Shown here in pieces: positions 8,531 through 16,185 of a stretch of DNA of 64,000 nucleotides (position 1 is the first letter of the stretch; each line of letters starts with the position of its first letter). The DNA comes from Fodinibacter sp963800505 (GTDB lineage Bacteria; Actinomycetota; Actinomycetes; Actinomycetales; Dermatophilaceae): positions 62,001 to 126,000 of the forward strand of contig CAWDBL010000017.1 in assembly GCA_963800505.1 (NCBI GenBank). Direction: 5' to 3'. A model generated the notes under the pieces. That model was not told the origin of the DNA, did no database searches, and worked only from the letters and a program-made list of their open reading frames with translations. The translations under genes and the position numbers were made by a program.

Positions 8531-9448
8531 TCACACCTCGGCCCGGGCGTGCGGCACGTCGGAGAAGACGTCGAGCGCCCCGCCGCCCGGCCCGACGAGC
8601 AGCGGGGTGTTGTCGATCAAGCGGGTCGTGCCGACCCGGGCCGCCACGGCGAGCAGCGCTTCGCCGCGGTACCACTCGGGCACGTCGGCGAGGGTCTGGG
8701 GGTGCACCAGCACGAGGTAGTCGACCAGGGCCAGCGGCTCCTCGACCAGCACCTCGCGGGCCGCCCGGCGGATCGCCGACGGCCCGTAGGCAGCCGCGTC
8801 ACCACCGGCCCGCAGCGCCCGGCTCAGGCACAGCGCGGTCTCGCGGTCGGAGGGGGTGAGGTACAGGTTGCGGCTGCTCATCGCGAGCCCGTCGTCCTCG
8901 CGCACGGTGGGCACCGAGACGATGTCGACGGAGAAGTCGATGTCGCGCACCATCCGTCGGATGAGGAGCAGCTGCTGGGCGTCCTTCTGGCCGAAGTAGG
9001 CGCTGCGGGCCGCGGTGAGGTGCAGCAGCTTGCCGACCACGGTGAGCACGCCGTCGAAGTGGCCGGGCCGGGAGGCGCCCTCGAGCACGTGGCCGAGCGG
9101 GCCGGCCGAGACCAGCACCCCGGGGTCGCCGTCGGGGTAGACGACGTCGGGCGTCGGGGCGAAGATCACGTCGACGCCTGCGGCCGTGCAGATCTCGAGG
9201 TCGGCGTCGAAGGTGCGCGGGTAGCGCGAGAGGTCCTCCTTCGGCCCGAACTGCAGCGGGTTGAGGAAGATCGTCACCACGACGTGCGCGTGCCGCTGCC
9301 GGGCGGTACGGATCAGCTGGGCGTGCCCGTCGTGCAGCGCCCCCATCGTCATGACGACGGCGACGTCACGGCTCGCGAGCGCCTCGCGGGCGGCCTTGAG
9401 CTCACCGCGCGTGTGCGCGACGACGGGGACGGTGGTGGCGGTGGTCAC
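8531..9448 (-). CDS. panC: Pantothenate synthetase
   Basis: A 305-aa ATP-dependent ligase joining pantoate and beta-alanine. Seen: VVMTMGALHDGHAQLI (HIGH-type ATP motif), TIFLNPLQFGPKEDLSRYPR, LEGASRPGHFDGVLTVVGKL, SAYFGQKDAQQLLLIRRM, and KMSKS-like LAMSSRNLYL. These are hallmark PanC motifs and length is near normal. GTG at 9448 directly abuts the stop of the DUF2520 gene, so co-translation is likely. Confidence 0.95.
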   Translation of the reverse strand: MTTATTVPVVAHTRGELKAAREALASRDVAVVMTMGALHDGHAQLIRTARQRHAHVVVTIFLNPLQFGPKEDLSRYPRTFDADLEICTAAGVDVIFAPTPDVVYPDGDPGVLVSAGPLGHVLEGASRPGHFDGVLTVVGKLLHLTAARSAYFGQKDAQQLLLIRRMVRDIDFSVDIVSVPTVREDDGLAMSSRNLYLTPSDRETALCLSRALRAGGDAAAYGPSAIRRAAREVLVEEPLALVDYLVLVHPQTLADVPEWYRGEALLAVAARVGTTRLIDNTPLLVGPGGGALDVFSDVPHARAEV

Positions 9449-10339
9449 TCAGTGCTCCTGGTCGGCGAGGATGTCGAGGAGGGGCTCCGCGGCCGCGGGC
9501 CGCAACCGGCCGCTGTCGAGGGCGCGCAGGGCGGTGGCACGAGCGAGCGCCACGTAGGTCCTCCGGATCTCGGGCGAGAGCCGGTCCAGCTCGCGCAGGT
9601 GGTCCTCCACCGTACCCACGTCGCCGCGGGCCACCGGGCCGGTGAGGGCGGCGTCACCCAGGCGGAGGGCGTTGTCGAGCGCAGCGATCATCAGCGGCCC
9701 GATGACGCGGCGCGGCTCGGCGACCCCGGCGCGCGCCAGCAGCTCCATCGCCTCGCTGGTCAGCGTCACCAGGTGGTTCGCGCCGTGGGCCAGAGCCGTG
9801 TGGTAGGCCAGCCGGTCGTGCTCGGCGACCCACACCGGGTCGCCGCCCATCTCCAGCACCAGCGCCTCGGCCACCGGCCGCAGCGCCTCGTCGGTCGTCA
9901 CGCCGAACGGGCAGTCGGGCAGCCGGTCGAGGTCCATCGCGGTGCCGCTGAAGGTCATCGCCGGGTGCAGGGCCAGCGGCAGCACGTGGTGGGCGCGCGC
10001 CGGTTCGAGCACCGCCACGCCGTGCCGCCCGCTGGTGTGCACCGCCATCTGCCCCGCCTGCCAGGCGCCGGTGGCGGACAGGCCGGCGACGAGGTGCGCG
10101 AGCGCGTCGTCGGGCACCGCGAGCAGCACGAGCTCGGCCCCCGCCACGACGGTGGCGACGTCGGCCAGCGGCACGCCCGGCAGCAGCTCGGCGGCCCGGG
10201 CCCGGCTGGCGTCGGACACGGCATACGCACCGGTCACCCGGTGGCCGGCCCGCGCGAGCGCCGCCCCGAGCACCGCACCGACCCGGCCGGCCCCCACGAC
10301 CCCCACGGTGAGCCGGGCGGGGTGCTCGATGCCGTCCAC
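9449..10339 (-). CDS. Rossmann/DUF2520 dehydrogenase-like protein
   Basis: About 296 aa. An N-terminal NAD(P) Rossmann domain starts LTVGVVGAGRVGAVLGAALARAGH, and a C-terminal helical DUF2520 region follows (HPAMTFSGTAMDLDRLPDCPFGVT). It resembles ketopantoate reductase/pyrroline reductase-type folds. Genes of this family often lie beside panC in actinobacteria, which suggests a pantothenate-linked reductase role, but the reaction is unproven. The frame is open to 11047; GTG 10339 is chosen because the Rossmann strand starts ten residues later and further extension enters divergent genes. Confidence 0.85.
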   Translation of the reverse strand: MDGIEHPARLTVGVVGAGRVGAVLGAALARAGHRVTGAYAVSDASRARAAELLPGVPLADVATVVAGAELVLLAVPDDALAHLVAGLSATGAWQAGQMAVHTSGRHGVAVLEPARAHHVLPLALHPAMTFSGTAMDLDRLPDCPFGVTTDEALRPVAEALVLEMGGDPVWVAEHDRLAYHTALAHGANHLVTLTSEAMELLARAGVAEPRRVIGPLMIAALDNALRLGDAALTGPVARGDVGTVEDHLRELDRLSPEIRRTYVALARATALRALDSGRLRPAAAEPLLDILADQEH

Positions 10340-10390
10340 GGGCGAGACGCTACCCCGCCATCCCGCTCGACCCTGCTCGGAACCACCGCA

Positions 10391-10439
10391 TGACAAGGCA
10401 ACTTGACATATGGAAAGCGTGCTTGTCAGGATCGGGTCA
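10391..10439 (+). promoter_or_regulatory. Promoter/operator of the membrane-protein/XRE pair, predicted leaderless
   Basis: TTGACA at 10403-10408 is a perfect -35. An 18-bp spacer leads to CAGGAT at 10427-10432 as -10, placing the start site at about the A of the ATG at 10439, so the mRNA would be leaderless. The spacer contains AAGC-GT-GCTT (10415-10424), and an outer inverted repeat TGACAAG/CTTGTCA spans 10391-10428. These are candidate sites for the XRE protein encoded downstream, giving autorepression. Confidence 0.55.
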
Positions 10440-10837
10440 TGGACACATCGCACCACATCAGCTGGTTCAACCGCATCCTGCTCACCGTCGTCGTCGTCGG
10501 GGGCATCTGGTGCCTCCTCTCCGGGGCGTGGGGGCTCGGTCTCCTCCTGCTCGTCGCCGCCGCAGTCCTCGGCGTCATCATCACGCTGGCCGCACGGGGG
10601 AGGTTCTCCGACACCGCCCGACTCGACGCCGTCCAGCCGTTCGACGAGCGCGAGCAGGCCGCGTCCACCTGGTCCTTCGCCGTGGTCGGCCGCGCCGCGA
10701 TCATCGGCATGCTCGGCGTCTTCATCACCCAGGCCGCCACCCGCGAGGGACGGGTCGACCTGTGGGTCGCCCTCGCGGTCGTCCTCCTCTGCGTCATCTG
10801 GGGCGTGGCCATCCGCGTCGCGGTCCGGAGGGGATGA
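10439..10837 (+). CDS. Small membrane protein paired with XRE regulator (DUF2178-like)
   Basis: A 132-aa protein with about four hydrophobic helices: two in residues 8-50, then a cytosolic segment with FDEREQAAS, then two more (AIIGMLGVFI, LWVALAVVLLCVIW). The DERE motif and pairing with a tiny XRE regulator are typical of DUF2178-type proteins. Function is unknown; these pairs are thought to be membrane/regulator modules. ATG 10439 is chosen over an upstream ATG that would start inside the promoter. The XRE gene follows 3 nt after the stop. Confidence 0.7.
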   Translation: MDTSHHISWFNRILLTVVVVGGIWCLLSGAWGLGLLLLVAAAVLGVIITLAARGRFSDTARLDAVQPFDEREQAASTWSFAVVGRAAIIGMLGVFITQAATREGRVDLWVALAVVLLCVIWGVAIRVAVRRG

Positions 10838-10840
10838 CCC

Positions 10841-11053
10841 GTGGAGAACGAGGTCCGCCGGCTCCGCACGGAGCGCAGGCTGTCCCAGGCGGCTCTCGGC
10901 GCGGCGCTGGGCGTCTCCCGGCAGACCGTCAACTCCATCGAGGCGGGCCGGTACGACCCCTCCCTGCCCCTCGCGATCCTCCTCGGACGGTTCTTCGGGA
11001 CGCCCGTCGAAGACCTCTTCCACCTGCCGCCCACCGCCGACCCCCACGGGTAG
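10841..11053 (+). CDS. Small XRE-family transcriptional regulator
   Basis: A 70-aa protein that is almost entirely one helix-turn-helix: RRLRTERRLSQAALGAALG then VSRQTVNSIEAGRYDPSL, followed by ILLGRFFGTPVEDLF. This is the YozG-like XRE type. GTG 10841 lies 3 nt after the membrane-protein stop and is preceded by GGAGGGG. It probably represses its own promoter at 10391-10439. Confidence 0.85.
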   Translation: MENEVRRLRTERRLSQAALGAALGVSRQTVNSIEAGRYDPSLPLAILLGRFFGTPVEDLFHLPPTADPHG

Positions 11054-11088
11054 CGAGCCCGAGTGGAACGGGTTTCCTCAGGGGGACA

Positions 11089-11151
11089 TGGCACGTCGCA
11101 CTCCACGGTTCGCGCGGGTTCTACCGCGGCGCGCCGAAGGACTGGCAGGCC
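11089..11151 (+). pseudogene. Remnant of the 5' end of a MidA-type methyltransferase gene
   Basis: In frame from 11089 the DNA reads WHVALHGSRGFYRGAPKDW. The intact gene at 13259 reads WHDALYGPRGFYRGPEG near its start. Nucleotides align at about three in four positions over 50 bp with no gap. The remnant has no SAM-binding motif and runs into the opposing UspA gene. It is best explained as what is left of a duplicated or displaced copy after the UspA/APC block came to lie between them. Confidence 0.6.
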
Positions 11152-11169
11152 GGCGTCGGCGCGGTGGGC

Positions 11170-11589
11170 CTACTCCCTGTCGACCGGCACGCACAGCACC
11201 GGGCGGTCGCTGAGGTGCAGCAGCTTGTGCGGGGTCGACCCGAGCATCGCCCCCTTGAGCGGGCTCTCGCCCGTCGTGCCGACCACGATCATCGTCGCGT
11301 CGTGGCGGGTGGCCACGTCGAGCAGCGCCTCGGCAGGGCGCTCGTCGACCAGCTCGACCACGGTGGTGACCCCGGCCGCCTCCGCGAGCTCGACGGCGTG
11401 CGCCAGCGCGGTGCGGCCCAGCTCGTGCAGGGCCTGCAGGTGCACCCGGAACTCCTCGCCCATGCCACCGGGCACCCCGGCCCCGTAGACCAGCACGAGG
11501 GGCTCGTCCAGTCGCTGGGCGACCCGGACGGCAGCCGCCAGCGCGGTGCCGGCGCCGGGTGAGTCGTCGTAACCGAGCACGATCGCCAT
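11170..11589 (-). CDS. Universal stress protein, UspA family
   Basis: A single Usp domain of 139 aa. N-terminal IVLGYDDSPGAGTALAAAV and the ATP-binding signature GTTGESPLKGAMLGS (G-2X-G-9X-G-S) are present, so it is likely an ATP-binding type. It starts 3 nt after the stop of the APC permease gene and is probably co-transcribed with it. A similar permease/Usp pair closes the window at 62350-64000. The substrate link between permease and Usp is unknown. Confidence 0.9.
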   Translation of the reverse strand: MAIVLGYDDSPGAGTALAAAVRVAQRLDEPLVLVYGAGVPGGMGEEFRVHLQALHELGRTALAHAVELAEAAGVTTVVELVDERPAEALLDVATRHDATMIVVGTTGESPLKGAMLGSTPHKLLHLSDRPVLCVPVDRE

Positions 11590-11592
11590 GGC

Positions 11593-13116
11593 TCAGCCCT
11601 CCAGTCCGTCGGGGTCCTTGGCGGCGGGCTTGACCCGCCGCACCACGTCGGGGTCGGGCAGCGAGGGGCGTTCCAGCCAGTACCGCCCGTCCTGGGCACG
11701 CCAGTAGAACATGAGGGCCACGCCGGCCAGGAAGATGCCGAGCCCGATCACCAGGGGCGGCCCCAGCCCGAACCACGCCTGCCCGCTGTAGGAGTTCGCG
11801 GGGTCGGACATGTCGCGCACCGAGAGCACCAGGAGCCAGCTCAGCAGGATGGCCCCGACCACCGGCCCGACCCCGATGAACACGAAGCTCTTGACGCTGT
11901 CGGTCAGGTGCTTGCGGTGGTAGACCGCGCAGGCCACCCCGGTCAGCGCGTAGTAGAACGCGATGAGCAGCGACAGCGCCGTGAGCGAGTCGAACAGCGC
12001 GTTCTCGCTGAGCTGGTAGATGCCGACGTACCAGACGATCGCGATGGCGGCCACGAGCCAGGTCGACACGTCCGGGGTGCGGTGGCGACGGCTGATGTGG
12101 CCCAGCCTCGGCGGCAACGCGTGCCGCCGGGCCATCGACAGGGCGGTGCGCGAGGCCGGGATGATGGTCGTCTGGGTCGACGCGATCGCCGAGGTCGCCA
12201 CCGAGACGAGCACCACCCAGCCCCACGCGCCCATCACCTGGTCGGCCAGGTCGGCGAAGAGGAACTCCTCGTCGCCGGCGTTCTCGGTGAGGTACGCCGT
12301 GCCGGCGAAGGCGACCACCGCGATGGCCACCGACACGTAGGTCACCAGCAGCACCACGGTCGACCACATCGCCGCCCGGCCGGGCGTGGAGTCGCCGTCG
12401 GTGGTCTCCTCGCTGAGGTTCACCGCCGACTCCCAACCCCAGTAGGCGAAGACCCCGAGCAGCAGCCCCGAGGTCAGGGCGGCACCCCCGGCGCCGAACG
12501 GGTTGAGCCACGACCACGACGGGTCGATGGCGTCGAGCGGGCTGTCCCCGTTGACGGCCTTCCAGATCGCCACCCCGGCGAAGATCAGCAACGAGACGAT
12601 CTGGGCCAGGATCAGCACGTTCTGCAGGCGCGCCGAGATGTCGGTGCCGAGCACGCACAGCCAGGTCATGACGAGGATGAGCAGGATCGCGAGCGGCATC
12701 CGGATCCAGGCGTTCTCGGCCGCGTCGTCGAGCCCGACCGCCATCAGGCTGAAGCTCACCCCGACGTCGGCGAGCGAGCCGACCACCAGCACGCCGGTCA
12801 TCGCGATCGCCCAGCCACCCAGCCACCCGAACCACGGGCCCATCGCCCGGGTCACCCAGCTGAAGGTGGTGCCGCAGTCCTGGTCGACCCGGTTGAGGTA
12901 GAGGAAGGCGGAGGCGATCAGGGCCATCGGCACGAACGACGCCAGCAGCACGCCGGGTGCGTAGACCCCGACGAGGGCGGCGATCGCCCCGATGACCGCG
13001 GCGAGCGAGTAGGCCGGCGACGTGGCGGCCAGACCGATGACCAGGGCGTCGACGAAGCCGATGGCCCCCGCCTTGAGCCCGGGCTCGGTCGTGGTCGGCT
13101 CGGCAGGTGCTGACAC
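11593..13116 (-). CDS. APC-family amino acid/polyamine permease
   Basis: A 507-aa protein with about 12 hydrophobic helices of the amino acid-polyamine-organocation superfamily. Seen: IGFVDALVIGLAATSPAYSL (helix 1), RVDQDCGTTFSWVTRAMGPW (helix 2 region), LLLGVFAYWGWESAVNLSEE (the GWESA substrate-site helix 6) and TIIPASRTALSMARR. It imports or exchanges an amino acid or amine; the substrate cannot be told. GTG 13116 is used. It is divergent from the MidA-type gene and followed by uspA. Confidence 0.9.
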   Translation of the reverse strand: MSAPAEPTTTEPGLKAGAIGFVDALVIGLAATSPAYSLAAVIGAIAALVGVYAPGVLLASFVPMALIASAFLYLNRVDQDCGTTFSWVTRAMGPWFGWLGGWAIAMTGVLVVGSLADVGVSFSLMAVGLDDAAENAWIRMPLAILLILVMTWLCVLGTDISARLQNVLILAQIVSLLIFAGVAIWKAVNGDSPLDAIDPSWSWLNPFGAGGAALTSGLLLGVFAYWGWESAVNLSEETTDGDSTPGRAAMWSTVVLLVTYVSVAIAVVAFAGTAYLTENAGDEEFLFADLADQVMGAWGWVVLVSVATSAIASTQTTIIPASRTALSMARRHALPPRLGHISRRHRTPDVSTWLVAAIAIVWYVGIYQLSENALFDSLTALSLLIAFYYALTGVACAVYHRKHLTDSVKSFVFIGVGPVVGAILLSWLLVLSVRDMSDPANSYSGQAWFGLGPPLVIGLGIFLAGVALMFYWRAQDGRYWLERPSLPDPDVVRRVKPAAKDPDGLEG

Positions 13117-13258
13117 GGGGGCGCTCCCTCCACCCCCGGCATCGGGGGATCCTGGGACCGTTGTAGCGGATCCCGGTGCGAACCGACAGGTGTCCCCGCC
13201 CCGGTGTGGGCGGGACCACGTCGACCCGGTGGGTCGGGTGGGTACCGTGCGGCGGGTG

Positions 13259-14212
13259 ATGGTCCCCTGGCGCGAGGCGTGGCACGACGCCCTCTACGGC
13301 CCCCGCGGCTTCTACCGCGGCCCCGAGGGGCCGGCCGGCCACTTCACGACCTCCACCCACGGGCCGCTCGGCGCCCCGTTCGCCGACGCCCTCGGGCGCC
13401 TCGCCGACCGCGAGGGTGTGCGCCACGTCGTCGACGTCGGGTGCGGCCGCGGCGAGCTGCTCACCCACCTGGCCGCGCAGCGGCCAGACCTGCGGCTGAC
13501 CGGGGTCGACGTGGTGCCCCGACCCCCGGACCTGCCGGATGCCGTGGCCTGGCTGCGCTCCCCCGGCGGCGGTCTCCTGCCCCCCGAGCTGACCGACCTC
13601 GACGACGTGGTCGTCGTGGCCCACGAGTGGCTCGACGTGGTGCCGTGCACCGTGGCCGAGGTGGTCGAGCCCGGCCGTGTCGCCGTGGTGCTGGTCGACC
13701 CGAGCACCGGCGAGGAGTCGACCACCGGGGGCGCGCCCACGGATGACGAGCTCGAGTGGTGCGCCCGGCACTGGCCGACCGCAGACCTGCCCGTCGGGGC
13801 GCGGGTCGAGGTGGGGCTCGCCCGCGACGTCGCGTGGCGCGAGCTGGTGTCGCGGGTGCGGCGTGGCACCCTGCTCGCCGTCGACTACGGGCACACGGCG
13901 GGTGACCGGCCCACGGGCGGCACGCTCACGGCATACCGGGCGGGCGCCGTCGTCGCACCGGTGCCCGACGGGTCCTGCGACCTCACCGCCCACGTCGCGG
14001 TCGACTCGCTCGAGCACGACCAGGTCACCACCCAGCGCGCCGCGCTGCACGCGCTGGGGGCTGAGGCCCGCACCCCGGACCACGGCCTCGCGCGCACCGA
14101 CCCGGCGGGCTACCTGGCGGCCCTGGCCGCTGCCTCGGCGCTCGTGGCCCTGACCTCCCCCGACGGGCTGGGCGGCTTCCGCTGGGTGCTGCGGCGGGTG
14201 CCGCGGATGTGA
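13259..14212 (+). CDS. MidA/NDUFAF7-type (Methyltransf_28) protein arginine methyltransferase-like
   Basis: A 317-aa protein. VRHVVDVGCGRGELLTHLA is the SAM loop, LTGVDVV the acidic strand, VVVAHEWLDVVPC corresponds to the conserved NE-x-DA-P motif of the family, and LLAVDYGH with LTAYRAGAVV...DLTAHVAVDSL is the family's C-terminal signature. The mitochondrial member NDUFAF7 dimethylates an arginine of NDUFS2, the NuoD homologue. A NuoD-like gene lies 675 bp downstream, supporting the same partnership. His replaces the usual Asn in the NE motif (VAHEW). ATG 13259 is preceded by a weak ribosome site. Confidence 0.8.
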   Translation: MVPWREAWHDALYGPRGFYRGPEGPAGHFTTSTHGPLGAPFADALGRLADREGVRHVVDVGCGRGELLTHLAAQRPDLRLTGVDVVPRPPDLPDAVAWLRSPGGGLLPPELTDLDDVVVVAHEWLDVVPCTVAEVVEPGRVAVVLVDPSTGEESTTGGAPTDDELEWCARHWPTADLPVGARVEVGLARDVAWRELVSRVRRGTLLAVDYGHTAGDRPTGGTLTAYRAGAVVAPVPDGSCDLTAHVAVDSLEHDQVTTQRAALHALGAEARTPDHGLARTDPAGYLAALAAASALVALTSPDGLGGFRWVLRRVPRM

Positions 14213-14245
14213 CTCGGGCCGGTGGTCCGTGGCACCGTTGGGTGG

Positions 14246-14815
14246 ATGCGACTCCGGATGCCGTGTGCCCCCCTCGCGCTCGCCCTGGTGGCGGGCGCGG
14301 GCCTGAGTGCGTGCGGGGCGGAGGCCCCGCGAGAGGTCGTCGTGACCGTGACAGGTACCCCGTCGGGTGCCGCCCCGCCCAGCTCACCGGCACCCCCGAG
14401 CACCGTGGCGGGCCGGGTCAAGGCCCCGACCAGCGACGTCAAGGGCCGGGCGTTCGACTTCGGGCTGGTGACGGGCGTCAAGCGCGAGGGCGGCGTCGAC
14501 GTGCTCGTGCTCGACCGGTGGACCGACCCCAAGGTCAAGGATGCCGTCGTCGCCAAGCACGGCTTGCGGGTCACCTCGTGGAAGGTCGGGTCGAACCGGT
14601 ATGTCAACCAGAACGCCAAGAAGACCTTCGACATCCCGATCGCGGAGGGCGCCACCTTCCTGCTGCACCACTGCGTGGCGGCCGGCGAGCCGCTGCAGAC
14701 CCGCTCGGTCAGCGCGACCGAGCTGGCCGACGCCCCGGACTCCGACCGGCTGCTCCTGGTCCGCGTCGACAAGGACGGATGGGGGACCAGCGGCGAGACG
14801 TTCGCCGGCTGCTGA
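14246..14815 (+). CDS. Putative lipoprotein of unknown function
   Basis: A 189-aa protein with a signal peptide LALALVAGAGLSACG; LSAC is a lipobox, so the Cys should be lipidated. A Ser/Pro/Thr linker follows and then a ~120-aa beta-rich domain with KGRAFDFGLVTGV, VLVLDRWTDPK and a closing Cys. No family is recognised. It lies between the methyltransferase and nuoD-like genes on the same strand, but nothing shows a joint role. ATG 14246 gives a normal signal peptide; a GTG at 14222 would add eight residues. Confidence 0.75.
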   Translation: MRLRMPCAPLALALVAGAGLSACGAEAPREVVVTVTGTPSGAAPPSSPAPPSTVAGRVKAPTSDVKGRAFDFGLVTGVKREGGVDVLVLDRWTDPKVKDAVVAKHGLRVTSWKVGSNRYVNQNAKKTFDIPIAEGATFLLHHCVAAGEPLQTRSVSATELADAPDSDRLLLVRVDKDGWGTSGETFAGC

Positions 14816-14887
14816 CCACGGGCCAGTCCCGCGGCTCGCGGGCTGCCGCCCCCACGGGCCGGGGCGGTCGTGCGGCAGACTGGCGGC

Positions 14888-16060
14888 GTGACCTCCGAGA
14901 CCGGCCAGCGCGCACTCGACGTCGGCATGGGCGCGGGTGGCCTGGCGACGGCCGACATGGTGCTCAACATCGGGCCCCAGCACCCGGCCACGCACGGGGT
15001 GCTGCGGCTGCGCGTGGTGCTCGACGGCGAGCGCATCGTCTCGGCCGAGCCGGTCATCGGCTACATGCACCGCGGCGCCGAGAAGCTGTTCGAGGTGCGC
15101 GACTACCGGCAGATCACCGTGCTGGCCAACCGGCACGACTGGCTCTCGGCCTTCAGCAACGAGCTCGGGGTGGTGCTGGGGGTCGAGGCGATGCTCGGCA
15201 TGGAGGTGCCCGAGCGGGCGGTCTGGCTGCGCACCCTGCTGGCCGAGCTCAACCGCGTTCTGTCGCACCTGATGTTCCTCGGCTCCTACCCGCTCGAGCT
15301 CGGCGCCATCACGCCGGTCTTCTACGCGTTCCGTGAGCGAGAAGAGCTGCAGGCCGTCATGGAGGAGGCCTCCGGCGGGCGGATGCACTACATGTTCAAC
15401 CGGGTCGGCGGCCTGAAGGAGGACGTCCCCGCTGGCTGGCTGGGCAGGGTCGAGACCGCGGTGAACGGCGTGCGGCGCCGGCTGCCCGAGCTCGAGTCGC
15501 TCATCTCCGGCAACGAGATCGTCGAGGCACGCGCGCGTGGTGTCGGGGTGCTGTCCCGCGAGACCTGCCTCGCCTACGGGGTCACCGGGCCCATCGGTCG
15601 AGCGAGCGGGCTCGACGTCGACCTGCGGCGCGACGACCCCTACCTCGCCTACGGCACGCTGTTCGCGCCCGGCGGCCCGGGCCGGGTGGTCACCCGCACC
15701 GCCGGTGACTGCCTGGCGCGCCTCGAGGTGCTGCTGGAGCAGGTGCACGTCAGCCTCGACCTGGCCCAGGCGTGCCTCGACACGCTCGCGACCCTTCCGG
15801 CCGGCCCGGTCAACCAGCGGCTGCCCAAGGTGCTCAAGGTGCCCGAGGGCGAGCGCTACACCGCCACGGAGAACCCGCTGGGCTTCAACGGCTACCACCT
15901 GGTGTCCCGCGGCGAGAAGACCCCGTGGCGCCTGAAGCTGCGCTCGGCGTCGTTCAACAACGTGCAGGTGCTCTCGCGGGTGCTGCCCGGGTGCCTGGTG
16001 GCCGACATGGTGGCCGTGCTCGGGTCGATGTTCTTCGTCGTCGGCGACGTCGACAAGTAG
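14888..16060 (+). CDS. Orphan NADH-quinone oxidoreductase subunit D-like protein
   Basis: A 390-aa protein across the full NuoD length. Seen: LNIGPQHPATHGVLRL, IGYMHRGAEKLFE, ANRHDWLSAFSNE, LNRVLSHLMFLGSYPLELGA, FYAFREREELQ, HYMFNRVGGLKEDVP, ARGVGVLS, ITG-type VTGPIGRASG, RLKLRSASFNNVQ and VLGSMFFVVGDVDK. His36 and the quinone-site patterns of NuoD are retained, and Arg82 corresponds to the NDUFS2 arginine next to cluster N2. No other nuo gene is near. It may be a spare complex I subunit or part of a small membrane complex encoded elsewhere. GTG 14888 is chosen; its ribosome site is weak. Confidence 0.85.
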   Translation: MTSETGQRALDVGMGAGGLATADMVLNIGPQHPATHGVLRLRVVLDGERIVSAEPVIGYMHRGAEKLFEVRDYRQITVLANRHDWLSAFSNELGVVLGVEAMLGMEVPERAVWLRTLLAELNRVLSHLMFLGSYPLELGAITPVFYAFREREELQAVMEEASGGRMHYMFNRVGGLKEDVPAGWLGRVETAVNGVRRRLPELESLISGNEIVEARARGVGVLSRETCLAYGVTGPIGRASGLDVDLRRDDPYLAYGTLFAPGGPGRVVTRTAGDCLARLEVLLEQVHVSLDLAQACLDTLATLPAGPVNQRLPKVLKVPEGERYTATENPLGFNGYHLVSRGEKTPWRLKLRSASFNNVQVLSRVLPGCLVADMVAVLGSMFFVVGDVDK

Positions 16061-16086
16061 CTCTCTGCTCGCCGCGGCACGTCGGT

Positions 16087-16135
16087 GGCGAGAACTCGCA
16101 GGTCGCTGGTCCCCGTCGTGGTGTCACGCTAGGTT
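16087..16135 (+). promoter_or_regulatory. Palindrome/-10 promoter unit, copy 1 (surface protein 1)
   Basis: GGCGAGAACTCGCA at 16087-16100 is followed by exactly 29 bp and then TAGGTT at 16130-16135, a TANNNT -10 box. The ATG is 50 nt further on. No -35 hexamer is present, so an activator binding the palindrome is likely. The same arrangement occurs at 16997-17045 and, reversed, at 57351-57303. Confidence 0.6.
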
Positions 16136-16185
16136 GCCGAGCACTCGGTGGGCAGCACGTCCGCCTGATGCCTTCGGGGAGAAGC

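Noticed and set aside
10439..11053. Toxin-antitoxin module
   Set aside because: The XRE partner is a multi-helix membrane protein with a DERE motif, not a known toxin; gene order and promoter fit an autoregulated membrane-protein pair.
11078..14083. A 1001-codon open frame on the minus strand
   Set aside because: Arg/Gly/Pro-rich translation without motifs, antisense or out of frame to the UspA, APC and MidA-type genes; such long frames are normal at this GC.
14888..16060. Part of a complete nuo operon
   Set aside because: No other complex I subunit genes occur on either side; only the D-like subunit is present.
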